From Mycobacterium aquaticum (lineage in GTDB: Bacteria; Actinomycetota; Actinomycetes; Mycobacteriales; Mycobacteriaceae): DNA of 64,000 bases. The notes below the pieces were generated by a model, which saw only the letters and a list, made by a program, of their open reading frames with translations, did no database searches and was not told where the DNA came from. Where the stretch lies: assembly GCF_002086485.1 (NCBI RefSeq), contig NZ_MVHF01000011.1:1-64000 (forward strand). Reading direction: 5' to 3'. Shown here one piece after another: positions 34,131 through 44,599 of the stretch. Numbering within the stretch: position 1 is the stretch's first letter; every line of letters begins with the position of its first letter. The position numbers and the translations under genes were made by a program.

Positions 34131-34937
34131 AGGGAACTCGCGCTGAGAACGGGCCGCTGCCCGCGCGCTCTCGTACAGGCAGATCGACGCGGCCGAGGCG
34201 ATGTTGAGGCTTTCGGCCTTGCCTGCCATCGGGATGTGCACGCGGTGATCTGCCATCGCCGTTAAACCCGTTGGCAGCCCGTGGGCTTCGGGCCCGAACA
34301 GCCAGGCGGTCGGTGCAGCCAGAGCGCGCTCGAACTCAGGGGCGGAGAGGCTGACCTCGCCGTCGACCGTGGTGGCAAGCACCTGCAGCCCCGCGGCACG
34401 CAACCGTGCCACTGTCGCCGACTCGTCGGTTTCGCTGAGCACAGGGATGGAGAAGATGCTGCCCGCCGACGCGCGCAGACACTTGCTGTTGTAGGGGTCG
34501 ACGGCGTTGCCCGCCAGGATCACCGCGTCGGCGCCCATCGCGTCGGCAACACGGATCAGGGTCCCGGCGTTGCCCGGCTCGGAGAGCTGCACGGCGACCG
34601 CGATCAGACGCGGCGTGGCGGCAAGCACATCGTCGAGCGACACGTCCGGGAGCCGGCACACCGCCACGAGACCGACCGGTGTGACGGTGTCGGACAACGC
34701 CTTTGCCGCACGTTCGGTCACCTCGTACACCGGGGCGTCGGCGAGCAGATCGGCGAACCGGTCGATTGCCGCCGCCGTGGCGAACACCTCGGAAACGAGT
34801 CCGCGCCGCAGCGCTGACTCGACGAGGTTGGGACCTTCGGCGAGAAAGCGTGCGGCGCGGCGACGTGCGACGGCGCGATGCAGCTTAACGGCTGCGGCGA
34901 CGCGATCAGCTCGCTCGGTGAGCGGACTGATGGTCAG
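34113..34937 (-). CDS. tsnR: TrmH/SpoU-family RNA 2'-O-methyltransferase
   Basis: SAM-dependent rRNA/tRNA methyltransferase with a trefoil-knot domain: [32 protein letters not shown] and [22 protein letters not shown]. An N-terminal substrate-binding part ([23 protein letters not shown]) is encoded upstream of the first available GTG (34787), so the gene must start earlier, yet no ATG, GTG or TTG exists in frame after the stop above it. A CTG at 34937 overlapping the rplT stop (CTGA) is the best candidate, giving 274 residues. The C terminus comes from the palindromic repeat. Confidence 0.75.
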   Translation of the reverse strand: MTISPLTERADRVAAAVKLHRAVARRRAARFLAEGPNLVESALRRGLVSEVFATAAAIDRFADLLADAPVYEVTERAAKALSDTVTPVGLVAVCRLPDVSLDDVLAATPRLIAVAVQLSEPGNAGTLIRVADAMGADAVILAGNAVDPYNSKCLRASAGSIFSIPVLSETDESATVARLRAAGLQVLATTVDGEVSLSAPEFERALAAPTAWLFGPEAHGLPTGLTAMADHRVHIPMAGKAESLNIASAASICLYESARAAARSQREFPARADT

Positions 34938-35323
34938 GCGGCCTCACCCGAAGGAGCGTTGACGTCCTCGGGAAGGGCGGCCTTGGCGACCTCGACCAGC
35001 GCGGCGAACGCAGCCTCATCGCTCACGGCGATCTCGGCGAGGTTCTTGCGGTCCACCTCGACACCGGCGGCCTTGAGGCCCTGCATCAGGCGGTTGTAGG
35101 TGATGTCGTTCGCGCGGGCCGCGGCGTTGATGCGGGAGATCCACAGCTTGCGGAACTCGCCCTTGCGGGCGCGCCGGTCCCGGTAGGCGTAGGTCAGCGA
35201 ATGCAGCTGCTGCTCTTTGGCTTTGCGGTACAGGCGGGACCGCTGGCCGCGGTAGCCCTTGGAGGCCTTGAGGACTGTACGCCGCTTCTTCTGGGCGTTG
35301 AGTGCGCGCTTCACGCGTGCCAT
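34934..35323 (-). CDS. rplT: 50S ribosomal protein L20
   Basis: 129 residues starting [15 protein letters not shown], with the basic RNA-binding helix [23 protein letters not shown] and [11 protein letters not shown]. Assembly protein of the large subunit. Third gene of infC-rpmI-rplT and probably coupled to tsnR through a 4-base overlap. Confidence 0.97.
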   Translation of the reverse strand: MARVKRALNAQKKRRTVLKASKGYRGQRSRLYRKAKEQQLHSLTYAYRDRRARKGEFRKLWISRINAAARANDITYNRLMQGLKAAGVEVDRKNLAEIAVSDEAAFAALVEVAKAALPEDVNAPSGEAA

Positions 35324-35363
35324 GGGGTGTTCCTATTCTCGTTCGGTACGGGTGAGGGCGGTC

Positions 35364-35558
35364 TTAGCCGTTGAGCAGCTTGTTGATACGACCGGTGTCA
35401 TTGGCGGCCACGACGGTACGACCGTCGAGCCGGCGGGTGCGCTTGCTCGGCTTGTGCTCGAGCAGGTGGCGCCGGTTGGCCTTCTGCCGCACGATCTTGC
35501 CGGTACCGGTCTTGCGGAACCGCTTGGAGGCACCGCTGTGGGTCTTCGCCTTGGGCAT
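35364..35558 (-). CDS. rpmI: 50S ribosomal protein L35
   Basis: 64 residues starting [21 protein letters not shown], typical L35 length and composition. Between infC (23 bases upstream) and rplT (40 bases downstream) in the conserved operon. Confidence 0.97.
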   Translation of the reverse strand: MPKAKTHSGASKRFRKTGTGKIVRQKANRRHLLEHKPSKRTRRLDGRTVVAANDTGRINKLLNG

Positions 35559-35581
35559 GAGTCCTCAGTTCTGTGTTGAAT

Positions 35582-36181
<600 letters not shown>

Positions 36182-36223
36182 GGGGCCTCCTATGTTGTCC
36201 ACTTCAGGAGCCCACGCCACCAG

Positions 36224-36259
36224 CGCTCAAAAGAGCGAAAGCCCTGCTCATAGCAGGGC
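36224..36259 (-). promoter_or_regulatory. tandem hairpins in the infC leader (candidate attenuator)
   Basis: On the minus strand a perfect 8-bp hairpin (GCCCTGCT/AGCAGGGC, 36241-36259) is followed by TTTC and a second hairpin CGCTC-TTTT-GAGCG (36224-36237), 33 bases before the infC Shine-Dalgarno. This is a plausible attenuator of the infC-rpmI-rplT operon; the ligand or protein that controls it is not evident. Confidence 0.55.
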
Positions 36260-36434
36260 CCAAGCCGACCGATCACGGTTTTCACCGCCCGTGCCTCAAT
36301 ACTGAGGCGCAGAACCGGCATCCTGGGATGCTGGTGACCGGACCGCTGAACCAGTGTGGCCAACGGTGGGAGTGGGACTCCACTTACTGTCCCTGGCGTA
36401 CGCCGGGACGGTCGCGCATGACACTCTACCAGGT

Positions 36435-36821
36435 ATGACCGATCCGACAGTAACGCCCGACGCAGCGCAGGAGCAGGGCTCAGGCGATCTGACCGGCTCC
36501 GCCGTTCGTGACCTCGCTGAGGTCCCGGCGGTGGAAGTGATCACCCGCGCGGCGATCATGCTGATGAGCGCCGCCGCCGAGAAGATCGGCTTGTCGGCGC
36601 CCGATCCCGACGAGAGCCCGCACCGCGATCTCGACGAGGCCCGCCGACTGATCACCGCGCTGGCCGGTCTGGTGACCGCCTCGGCCGAGTACCTCGGGCC
36701 GCACGCCGGCCCGGTCCGCGACGGCCTCAAGAGCCTACAACTGGCGTTCCGAGAAGCCAGCGCTGCGCCCGATGAGCCGGGCAACGGCCCCGGTGAGAAG
36801 TACACGGGCCCGGTCTGGTGA
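36435..36821 (+). CDS. DUF1844 family protein
   Basis: A 128-residue conserved actinobacterial protein starting [12 protein letters not shown]. The core [26 protein letters not shown] and [23 protein letters not shown] marks DUF1844; the function is unknown. It is divergent from infC and 70 bases upstream of lysX, consistent with its usual linkage to infC. The same frame is open to 36354 but aligning residues start at 36435. Confidence 0.85.
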   Translation: MTDPTVTPDAAQEQGSGDLTGSAVRDLAEVPAVEVITRAAIMLMSAAAEKIGLSAPDPDESPHRDLDEARRLITALAGLVTASAEYLGPHAGPVRDGLKSLQLAFREASAAPDEPGNGPGEKYTGPVW

Positions 36822-36891
36822 ACGACGACGCTCCTCCGGCGCGGCCGGTGTTCCATCAACTTTCCAAGTTGACCGCCTATCCTCCGGGCAT

Positions 36892-39800
36892 ATGACGGTT
36901 CTCAGCCGCACCAGTCGTACGCCGATACGGCCAACCAGCCGATTCTCCTGGGTCCCGGCCGCCGCGGGCTGGACCGTCGGCGTCATCGCCACGCTGTCGC
37001 TCATCGCGAGCGTCTCTCCCCTGGTGCGCTGGATCATCAAGGTGCCCCGGGAGTTCGTCAACGACTACCTCTTCAACTTCCCCGACACGAGCTTCGCCTG
37101 GGCCTTCGTCCTGACCCTGTTGGCTGCTGCGCTGGCAGCCCGCAAGCGCATCGCGTGGTGGATCCTGGTCCTCTACATGGTCGGCGCCATCGGCTGGAAC
37201 CTGGGCGACCTGGTCGCCGGCGGCGACACCATGGCCGACGAGGCCGGCGAGATGATCGGCATGGCGTTCCACGTCACCGCCATCGTGTGCCTGGTGCTGG
37301 CGCGAAAGCAGTTCTGGGCCAAGGTCCGGCGCGGCGCCCTGGTCAAGTCGGCCGTGGTCCTGCTGGCCGGCATGGCGATCGGCATCCTGGCGGCGTGGGG
37401 TCTGTTGACCTTGTTCCCGGGAACGCTCGACACCAGCTCGCGGCTGCCCTACGCGATCAACCGGGTCAGCGGCTTCGCGACGGTGCCCACCGAGGTGTTC
37501 GAGGGGTATTCGCACCCGCTCCTCAACGCGGTGTTCGGTTTGTTCGGCGCCCTGGCGCTGATGGCCGCCGCGGTGGTGCTGTTTCAGTCGCAACGCGCGG
37601 CCAACGCGCTCACCGGTGAGGACGAGTCCGCGATCCGCGGCCTGCTCGAGCTCTACGGGAAGAACGATTCGCTGGGGTACTTCGCCACCCGCCGAGACAA
37701 GTCGGTGGTGTTCGCGCCCAGTGGTCGCGCCGCGATCACCTACCGCGTCGAGGTCGGGGTGTGCCTGGCCAGCGGGGATCCACTGGGCGATCCGAAGGCC
37801 TGGCCGCAGGCCATCGACGCGTGGCTGCGGTTGTGCCAGACCTACGGTTGGGCACCGGGCGTGATGGGCGCGAGTTCGACTGCCGCCGAAGCGTTCCGCG
37901 CTGCGGGTCTCAACGCGCTGCAACTCGGTGACGAGGCCATCCTGCACCCGGAGTCGTTCCGGTTGTCGGGGCCGGAAATGCGTGGCGTGCGCCAGGCCGT
38001 CACCCGCGCCAAACGCGCCGGCGCCTCGGTGCGGATCCGCCGCCACCGCGAGCTCTCTGCCGCCGAGATGGCCGAAGTGATCCGCAACGCCGACGCGTGG
38101 CGCGACACCGAGACCGAACGCGGCTTCTCGATGGCACTGGGGCGGCTCGGCGACCCGTCTGACGGTGATTGCCTGCTGGTCGAGGCGATTCAGCACGACG
38201 GCCAGAAGGATGCCGTGGTCGCCATGCTGTCGTTGGTGCCGTGGGGCGCCAACGGCGTCTCACTCGACGTCATGCGGCGCTCCCCCCAGTCCCCCAACGG
38301 CACCATCGAACTGATGGTCAGCGAACTGTGCATGCAGGCCGAAACCATTGGCGTAACCCGTATTTCGCTGAACTTCGCGATGTTCCGCTCGGCGTTCGAA
38401 CAGGGCGCACAGCTGGGTGCGGGGCCGGTGGCCCGGCTGTGGCGCGGGTTGCTGGTGTTCTTCTCCCGCTGGTGGCAACTGGAGACCCTGTACCGGTCGA
38501 ACATGAAGTACCAACCCGAATGGGTCCCGCGCTACGCCTGCTACGAGGAAGCCCGGCTGATCCCCCGGGTCGGCGTCGCCTCGGTGATCGCCGAAGGCTT
38601 TCTGGTGCTGCCGTTCTCGCGACGCAACAAGCAGCACACGGGTGAGCATGTCGCCGCGCCGGCGAACCTGGTGGAGTCCGGGCGACTACACCGCGACGGA
38701 AGTGCGCCAGACATCCGCGATCTCGCGACGGACGCGCCCGGCGGTACGGAGCCGACCCGCCTGCCCGAGCAGGTCCGGGTGCGCATGGCCAAGCTCAAGG
38801 CGCTGCAGGACAGCGGTGTCGAGGCCTACCCCGTCGGCCAGGCGCCCACCCATACCGTCGCCGAGGCAGTGGCGGCCGACGACTCCGAAGAGCTCAGCGT
38901 GGCGGGGCGGGTACTGCGCATCCGCGACTACGGCGGCGTGCTGTTCGCGCAGCTGCGCGACTGGTCGGGCGAAGTCCAACTGCTGCTGGACGACTCGCGC
39001 CTCGACGGTGGCACCGCACAGTTCACCGCCGCGATCGACCTCGGTGACCTGATCGAGGTGACCGGCACGATGGGCCAGAGCCGCAACGGAACCCGCTCAC
39101 TGCTGGTCGAGAAGTGGCGTTTGATCGGCAAATGCCTTCGCCCGCTACCGGACAAGTGGAAGGGGCTGACCGACCAGGAGGCCCGGGTGCGGGCCCGCTA
39201 CGTGGACCTGGCCGTCAACACCGAGGCCCGGGAGTTGATCCGGGCCCGCAGCGGCGCTCTGCAGGCCATCCGGCAGACGCTGTACGCCAAGGATTTCCTT
39301 GAAGTCGAGACGCCGATCCTGCAGCAGATCCACGGTGGCGCGAATGCCCGGCCGTTTCTCACCCACATCAACGCCTACGACCTGGACCTGTATCTGCGGA
39401 TCGCGCCCGAGCTGTATCTCAAACGGCTCTGCGTCGGCGGCGTCGAGCGCGTCTTCGAGTTGGGGCGGGCGTTCCGCAACGAGGGGGTGGACTTCAGCCA
39501 CAACCCCGAGTTCACCCTGCTGGAGGCCTACCAGGCGCACGCCGACTACAACGTGTGGATCGACGGCTGCCGCGAACTGATCCAGAACGCCGCGCAGGCC
39601 GCCAACGGCGCCCAGGTGTTCCTGCGACCACGCGCCGACGGCGGGCTCGAGCCGGTGGACATCTCCGGACAGTGGCCAGTCAAGACCGTGCACGACGCGA
39701 TCTCCGAGGCCCTCGGCGAGCACATCACCCCCGAGACCGACGTGGATACTCTGCGAAAGCTCTGCAAGGCCGCCGACATCGGCTACCTGAGTCACTGGGA

Positions 39801-40212
39801 CGCCGGGGCGGTCGTGCTGGAGATGTACGAGCATCTCGTCGAGGACCGCACCACCGAGCCGACCTTCTACAAGGACTTCCCCACCTCGGTATCCCCACTG
39901 ACCCGGCCCCACCGCAGCATCCCCGGCGTGGCCGAACGTTGGGATCTGGTGGCCTGGGGCGTCGAGCTCGGCACGGCCTACAGCGAGCTCACCGACCCCG
40001 TCGAACAGCGCCGCCGCCTGCAGGAACAATCGTTGCTGGCGGCCGGTGGCGACCCTGAGGCGATGGAGCTCGACGAGGACTTCTTGCAGGCGATGGAGTA
40101 CGCCATGCCCCCGACCGGCGGCCTCGGCATGGGCGTCGACCGGGTGGTCATGCTGATCACCGGACGCAGCATCCGGGAAACACTGCCGTTCCCGCTGGCC
40201 AAACCCCGTTAG
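36892..40212 (+). CDS. lysX: bifunctional lysyl-tRNA synthetase / lysyl-phosphatidylglycerol synthase
   Basis: A 1106-residue mycobacterial LysX. The first ~230 residues carry several membrane helices; the next ~330 are the MprF-like DUF2156 lysyltransferase domain (two GNAT-type folds, e.g. [31 protein letters not shown]). From about 640 comes an OB-fold anticodon domain and a class II LysRS core ending [18 protein letters not shown]. It makes lysyl-tRNA and transfers lysine to phosphatidylglycerol, lowering membrane negative charge and protecting against cationic peptides. A TATCCT -10-like hexamer (36878-36883) lies eight bases before the ATG, so the message may be leaderless. Confidence 0.94.
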   Translation: MTVLSRTSRTPIRPTSRFSWVPAAAGWTVGVIATLSLIASVSPLVRWIIKVPREFVNDYLFNFPDTSFAWAFVLTLLAAALAARKRIAWWILVLYMVGAIGWNLGDLVAGGDTMADEAGEMIGMAFHVTAIVCLVLARKQFWAKVRRGALVKSAVVLLAGMAIGILAAWGLLTLFPGTLDTSSRLPYAINRVSGFATVPTEVFEGYSHPLLNAVFGLFGALALMAAAVVLFQSQRAANALTGEDESAIRGLLELYGKNDSLGYFATRRDKSVVFAPSGRAAITYRVEVGVCLASGDPLGDPKAWPQAIDAWLRLCQTYGWAPGVMGASSTAAEAFRAAGLNALQLGDEAILHPESFRLSGPEMRGVRQAVTRAKRAGASVRIRRHRELSAAEMAEVIRNADAWRDTETERGFSMALGRLGDPSDGDCLLVEAIQHDGQKDAVVAMLSLVPWGANGVSLDVMRRSPQSPNGTIELMVSELCMQAETIGVTRISLNFAMFRSAFEQGAQLGAGPVARLWRGLLVFFSRWWQLETLYRSNMKYQPEWVPRYACYEEARLIPRVGVASVIAEGFLVLPFSRRNKQHTGEHVAAPANLVESGRLHRDGSAPDIRDLATDAPGGTEPTRLPEQVRVRMAKLKALQDSGVEAYPVGQAPTHTVAEAVAADDSEELSVAGRVLRIRDYGGVLFAQLRDWSGEVQLLLDDSRLDGGTAQFTAAIDLGDLIEVTGTMGQSRNGTRSLLVEKWRLIGKCLRPLPDKWKGLTDQEARVRARYVDLAVNTEARELIRARSGALQAIRQTLYAKDFLEVETPILQQIHGGANARPFLTHINAYDLDLYLRIAPELYLKRLCVGGVERVFELGRAFRNEGVDFSHNPEFTLLEAYQAHADYNVWIDGCRELIQNAAQAANGAQVFLRPRADGGLEPVDISGQWPVKTVHDAISEALGEHITPETDVDTLRKLCKAADIGYLSHWDAGAVVLEMYEHLVEDRTTEPTFYKDFPTSVSPLTRPHRSIPGVAERWDLVAWGVELGTAYSELTDPVEQRRRLQEQSLLAAGGDPEAMELDEDFLQAMEYAMPPTGGLGMGVDRVVMLITGRSIRETLPFPLAKPR

Positions 40213-40259
40213 CAGGCCGCTCACAGGCAATCACAAGGATCTTTGATCAGGATTGGCTG

Positions 40260-41624
40260 GTGACCTTCACCCACCATCTGTCGTTGATGCACGGCTGGGT
40301 CCCGGTAACAGTGCAGGTCGTGACCGCAATCGTGCTGATCGCGGCGCTCGGATTGCGCAACCGGCGGTGGTGGTCGATCTGGCTGCCGGTGGCCGCAGGT
40401 GTCGGCGGCGTGTTGACCCTCGGCACGTACTGGTACATCCGGAGCGAAGGTATTTCCGATCGGAGCAACCCCGCGCCCAGGTCGTTGTGGGTGTGGGTGG
40501 CGATCACCGGCGCGGCGGTGGTGGTCCTGCTGGCCGGGTGGCGCGGCAGCCGCTGGTGGCGGCGCGGCGTGTCGACGCTTGCGGTCCCGATGAGCTTGCT
40601 GTGCGCGGCGCTGGCGCTGAACCTGTGGGTCGGATATTTCCCGTGGGTGCAGACGGCGTGGAACCAGATGACGGCGGGTCCGCTGCCCGACCAGACAGAC
40701 CAGGTGACTGTCGCGGCGATGCAGCGGGAAGGGACCGTTCCCCTGCGCGGCACGGTGGTGCCGGTGGACATCGGCAATGCCGCCTCGGGCTTCAAGCACC
40801 GCGGCGAATACGTCTACCTGCCGCCTGCCTGGTACATGAGCAACCCGGCGCCGAAGCTGCCGACCGTCATGATGATCGGCGGCGAGTTCAACACCCCGGC
40901 CGACTGGATGCGAGCCGGCAACGTGGTGAACACGTTGGACGAATTCGCCCGCGCCCACCGGGGCTATGCGCCGGTGCTGGTGTTCGTCGACCCGGGCGGC
41001 GCCTTCAACAACGACACCGAATGCGTGAACGGGCCGCGCGGCAATTCCGCCGATCACCTCACCAAGGACGTCATCCCCTACATGAACGCCCACTACGGTG
41101 TCAGCCCGCTGGCCGCCAACTGGGGTGTGGTGGGCTGGTCGATGGGCGGTACGTGTGCCGTCGACGTGTCGGTGATGCATCCCGAACTGTTCAGCGCGTT
41201 CGTCGACATCGCCGGTGACATCGGGCCCAACTCGGGCAACAAGGCGCAGACCATCGACCGGCTGTTCGGCGGAAACAAGGCGGCATGGGACGCGTTCGAT
41301 CCCGCCACGGTCATCACCCGGCACGGCCAATACCGGGGTCTGGCCGGCTGGTTCGACGTGAACAACGCGCCGTCGAACACCAGGGTGGCCAAGGTCAGCG
41401 ACCAGGCCAAGGCCGCCGACGCGCTGTGCGCGTTGGGCTCGGCGCACGGGATCCCCTGCGCCGTCGTCAGTCAGCCCGGGACACACGACTGGCCGTTCGC
41501 CTCCAACGCATTCGCCGCATCGCTGCCGTGGCTGGCCGGGGCCATCGGCACGCCGCAGGTCCCCGTCGTCGGGCTGCCGTCGCAGCCGCGCTCGGCCACC
41601 TACATTCAGGCCGCCGCCCGGTGA
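40260..41624 (+). CDS. membrane-anchored esterase-like alpha/beta hydrolase
   Basis: A 454-residue protein with four hydrophobic segments in the first ~130 residues and an outward esterase domain (about 190-430). The fold resembles putative esterase/mycolyltransferase (antigen 85-like) proteins; the nucleophile is in GVVGWSMGGTCAVD and a histidine in QPGTHDWPFAS. Substrate unknown. It follows lysX by 47 bases on the same strand and corresponds by position to Rv1639c. Start GTG 40260 fits the first membrane helix; ATG nine codons later is an alternative. Confidence 0.82.
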   Translation: MTFTHHLSLMHGWVPVTVQVVTAIVLIAALGLRNRRWWSIWLPVAAGVGGVLTLGTYWYIRSEGISDRSNPAPRSLWVWVAITGAAVVVLLAGWRGSRWWRRGVSTLAVPMSLLCAALALNLWVGYFPWVQTAWNQMTAGPLPDQTDQVTVAAMQREGTVPLRGTVVPVDIGNAASGFKHRGEYVYLPPAWYMSNPAPKLPTVMMIGGEFNTPADWMRAGNVVNTLDEFARAHRGYAPVLVFVDPGGAFNNDTECVNGPRGNSADHLTKDVIPYMNAHYGVSPLAANWGVVGWSMGGTCAVDVSVMHPELFSAFVDIAGDIGPNSGNKAQTIDRLFGGNKAAWDAFDPATVITRHGQYRGLAGWFDVNNAPSNTRVAKVSDQAKAADALCALGSAHGIPCAVVSQPGTHDWPFASNAFAASLPWLAGAIGTPQVPVVGLPSQPRSATYIQAAAR

Positions 41625-41634
41625 CTCCGGCGGG

Positions 41635-42747
41635 TCAGTAGTCGGATTCGGCGGCGAGCACCTCGGCGAGGTACGCCTCGGAGGACACCGCGGCGAGCCG
41701 CGAATCAGACACCGCGGCGAGCCGGTTGCGGGCGAAGGCGCGCACCCGATCCCGAACATGTTGCGGCTCACCGGCACCGGTGGCACCGATGGCCACCTCG
41801 GCTGCCGACCAGTCCAGGTTCCATGCCCGCGACTCCGGCAACTCGCCACCGTCCGCGCCGTGCATCCTCAGCGCCGCATGCCCGTCGGCGTCGAGCACCC
41901 CGGTGCCGCGGTAGTCTTCGCAGCGCACCGCCGCGGCAATACCGGCAGGATGGTCGGGACCGCACAAAGCCACCTGCACAAGGCAATTCACCGATGACCC
42001 GGCCGGCACGACAGTCCAGTCGACGGTCTGCTCGGCAGCGTCGAAAATGCCCGGCGGCACCGCCGTCCAGCTCACCGTCGAAACTCCCCGTGCGATCGCC
42101 GTGGCGCTCCGCGACCCGTCTGCAGCCCCGGCAGCCAGCGCGTAGTCCGATCGATGCCGGGCCGGCTCGGCACCATCCCAGCCCACGCCGATGTCCTCGG
42201 CCAGCTCCCGGCACCGGTCCACCAGCGCGACCACGCGGGGGTCTCCTTGGGTGGAGAGCAAGTTCAGCGCAGACGCGTGCGGAGCCAGCAATGCATCGAC
42301 GTCGGAATCCAAGGTGTCGTCGGTGAAGAAGTCCTCGGCTGCCACGGTCGACACTGCGAGCTCGGCGTCGAGTACCGCCCGGTCGAGAGCCGCGATCCCG
42401 TCGCGGTCGCTGGCCGGCCACCACCGGCGCAGCCAATGCCCGAAGGCCAACCGCCGCAGCGTATCCGTCGAGCCGGGCAACACCGCAACCCCGGGCAGGT
42501 CGACCCCGCGCGCCGGACCGTCAGCGGCGTCGCGCAGCGCCTCGACGACCGCGACATGGCCCTCTTCACCGACGACGCGCCAAAGCCAGTCGGCCCGAAG
42601 GTGATCGGTGAAGGTGATGACGGGCGGGTCGGACGCATCGACCACCCATGACAGCACAGCTCCACTGACTTCGAGCACCGCCACCAGCGGAGCCGGTTCG
42701 GTCAGTCGGCCGCTGCTCCACAAACCGGATTCGATGTCCAGCTTCAT
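41635..42747 (-). CDS. uncharacterised protein linked to the 444-residue neighbour
   Basis: A 370-residue protein I do not recognise. It is acidic and tryptophan-rich in the first half (VLSWVVDASDPPVITFTDHLRADWLWRVVGEEG), with no signal peptide, membrane segment or known catalytic motif. The second half has beta-rich stretches (TVDWTVVPAGSSVNCLVQVAL) and ends in an alanine/arginine helix. The ATG overlaps the stop of the upstream gene as ATGA, so both products are likely made in fixed ratio and may form a complex. Located downstream of the TPR-CHAT pair. Confidence 0.7.
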   Translation of the reverse strand: MKLDIESGLWSSGRLTEPAPLVAVLEVSGAVLSWVVDASDPPVITFTDHLRADWLWRVVGEEGHVAVVEALRDAADGPARGVDLPGVAVLPGSTDTLRRLAFGHWLRRWWPASDRDGIAALDRAVLDAELAVSTVAAEDFFTDDTLDSDVDALLAPHASALNLLSTQGDPRVVALVDRCRELAEDIGVGWDGAEPARHRSDYALAAGAADGSRSATAIARGVSTVSWTAVPPGIFDAAEQTVDWTVVPAGSSVNCLVQVALCGPDHPAGIAAAVRCEDYRGTGVLDADGHAALRMHGADGGELPESRAWNLDWSAAEVAIGATGAGEPQHVRDRVRAFARNRLAAVSDSRLAAVSSEAYLAEVLAAESDY

Positions 42748-44078
42748 CCGGCCACCTGCACTTCCAACATCGCCTTGATCCGCTGGCGATGGTCCAGGCT
42801 GACCGACCGGGCCACACCTTCCAGGAGGGCACGCACATCATCGACGTCCTCACAGGATTCCTGCCAGACGTCCCGGCCGTGCAGGCGCGCCCACAGCCGA
42901 CTCAGGTACGGGCGGGCGAAGGCCGCCAGATCGTCGACAACCTGTTGCTGTCGAGGATGAATCGGCTCGGCGCCGGCCAGATAGCGACGCGCGTGCAGAA
43001 CGTAGGCCTCCTTGGCGAGCCGGGACTGGATACGCGCCGCCAACTCGTAACGCACCGATGTCGAGGGCGAGAGCGGCTGCAGTTCGGTGGCCACCTCGAT
43101 CCCGGTCACCAGCACCGCCTGCTTGTCTTCTGCGAGCAGACCCCATGGCGCGCAGGCCCGGTCGACCTCTTCGGCGCACAGCAACGGGACGTCGGGCAGC
43201 TCGTCGCGGTCCAGGGCGCGTCGGAGCGTCGCCCGTACGCGGTCGGCGACAGTACGGTCCAGCGGGCGATCACCGCCGGCCACTCCATCGACCGTTGGAA
43301 GCCGTTGCGGAGCAACAGAACTCAAACCCACCTCGACGATGGACCAGGGCAGCATCCCGTCCTGGGCATGTGCTGCGGCGCCGAGGTTGTACGGGGTGGC
43401 GTCGGCGATCAGGGCCGCCCACACCCGCTGCCTGGCCGCCGTCGCGCGATGGCTCTCCGCGGGACCGAGCACGGTCGCCAGCCCCGCGAAGAACGGTCCG
43501 GTCATGGCGCCGGTCGGATGCACGTCGCGCCAACTGTGCTCGAGTTGCCGGGTCAACCGGGCGATCACCTGCGGATCGTCGAGATGCGCGTTGAGCGTTT
43601 CGATTCCGGTGCGGTCGCGGCCCTGATGGATGTCGCGGAGCACGCTCGCCGCGGTCTGCTGGTGCTCGGCGCCGGGGGTACCGCGCGTGACCGCCAGCTC
43701 GAAACAGACCGGGAAGTACAGCTCCTGGGCGTTTCCCGAGGTGATGCGCTGGCGCCGCCGTTCGCCTTTGAGCATCACGAACCAGGCCGCCGCGGCCCGT
43801 AGTTGCGGCGCGTGGGCGGCGATGGTGTCGTGCATCTCGGCGGCCACCGCGGGTTCCAGCACCGGTGCCGAGAACTGGGTGTTGCTGCGCAACCGCAGCA
43901 CGAGTGGGTCGATGATCCGTTTGACGGTCCGGCGCAACGGGCCGCCGTCATCGCCACTGAGCACCTCGACGCCCGGGCCGATGCAGCGCCAGGCCCGGTC
44001 GATCACCGCGCGACGTGGCTGCGCCGAACCGACCGCGGTCCGTGCCGTCGCCGCGTCCGACCCGATGCTCACCAGCAC
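42744..44078 (-). CDS. uncharacterised helical protein
   Basis: A 444-residue protein without a recognised family, predicted largely helical, with no membrane segment. It has a short N-terminal Ser/Ala/Thr segment and a C-terminal part rich in Asp/Arg (GRDVWQESCEDVDDVRALLEG). GTG 44078 or GTG 44072 are possible starts, both with poor ribosome sites; the frame remains open far upstream over the oppositely oriented small gene and the CHAT gene, which is not credible coding. It overlaps its downstream partner by four bases and is 63 bases from the divergent small membrane-protein gene. Confidence 0.7.
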   Translation of the reverse strand: MLVSIGSDAATARTAVGSAQPRRAVIDRAWRCIGPGVEVLSGDDGGPLRRTVKRIIDPLVLRLRSNTQFSAPVLEPAVAAEMHDTIAAHAPQLRAAAAWFVMLKGERRRQRITSGNAQELYFPVCFELAVTRGTPGAEHQQTAASVLRDIHQGRDRTGIETLNAHLDDPQVIARLTRQLEHSWRDVHPTGAMTGPFFAGLATVLGPAESHRATAARQRVWAALIADATPYNLGAAAHAQDGMLPWSIVEVGLSSVAPQRLPTVDGVAGGDRPLDRTVADRVRATLRRALDRDELPDVPLLCAEEVDRACAPWGLLAEDKQAVLVTGIEVATELQPLSPSTSVRYELAARIQSRLAKEAYVLHARRYLAGAEPIHPRQQQVVDDLAAFARPYLSRLWARLHGRDVWQESCEDVDDVRALLEGVARSVSLDHRQRIKAMLEVQVAG

Positions 44079-44141
44079 CAGGATAGGGCCGGCAGGAGAA
44101 CTTGGGTTCGGTAGCTGCCCGACGGCCGGACGCTTGTCGGC

Positions 44142-44594
44142 ATGACCGATGCACTGACGCTCACCGTGTTCTGCCTGATCTGCGGCGCCGCAGGCGTCGT
44201 GCTCGCCACCGCGCACCGGGCCCGGCGGGCCTGCTCGGGGGACGATGAAGCCACTGAACGCCTGATGACCATCGAAGAGCTGGTTGCCGCCTTCGACGAG
44301 ATGTTTCTGCGCAAGGGCCTGATGACCTGCGGCCAGTTGGCCTTGATCCGCACCGGCACACACGCGGTCGGCGTGGTGACGGGCATGCGTGCAACGGGGA
44401 CTACGCGCGAGGACTTCCGGGAGGTCGAGTTGGATCTCATGGTGAGCAGACCCGGCGGCGGCCAGTTCCCGGCTCGAGAGACCGCGCTGATCCCGGCGAC
44501 GTCGCTGCCGAAGGTCGCGCCGGGCAGCGTGATCGACGCCTATTACCGACCGGGCGACGAGAGCACCATCGCGGTCTTCGTCTCCCCCGGCTGA
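44142..44594 (+). CDS. small single-pass membrane protein, function unknown
   Basis: 150 residues: one N-terminal membrane helix (about 5-24, LTLTVFCLICGAAGVVLATA), a basic stop-transfer RARR, then a cytosolic domain with a beta-rich end (ELDLMVSRPGGGQFPARETALIPATSLPKVAPGSVIDAYYRPGD). That end resembles the conduit-like pattern of actinobacterial proteins of unknown function; no assignment is made. It is the only plus-strand gene in the TPR/CHAT block and converges with the CHAT gene (five bases between stops). Confidence 0.7.
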   Translation: MTDALTLTVFCLICGAAGVVLATAHRARRACSGDDEATERLMTIEELVAAFDEMFLRKGLMTCGQLALIRTGTHAVGVVTGMRATGTTREDFREVELDLMVSRPGGGQFPARETALIPATSLPKVAPGSVIDAYYRPGDESTIAVFVSPG

Positions 44595-44599
44595 AGTAT

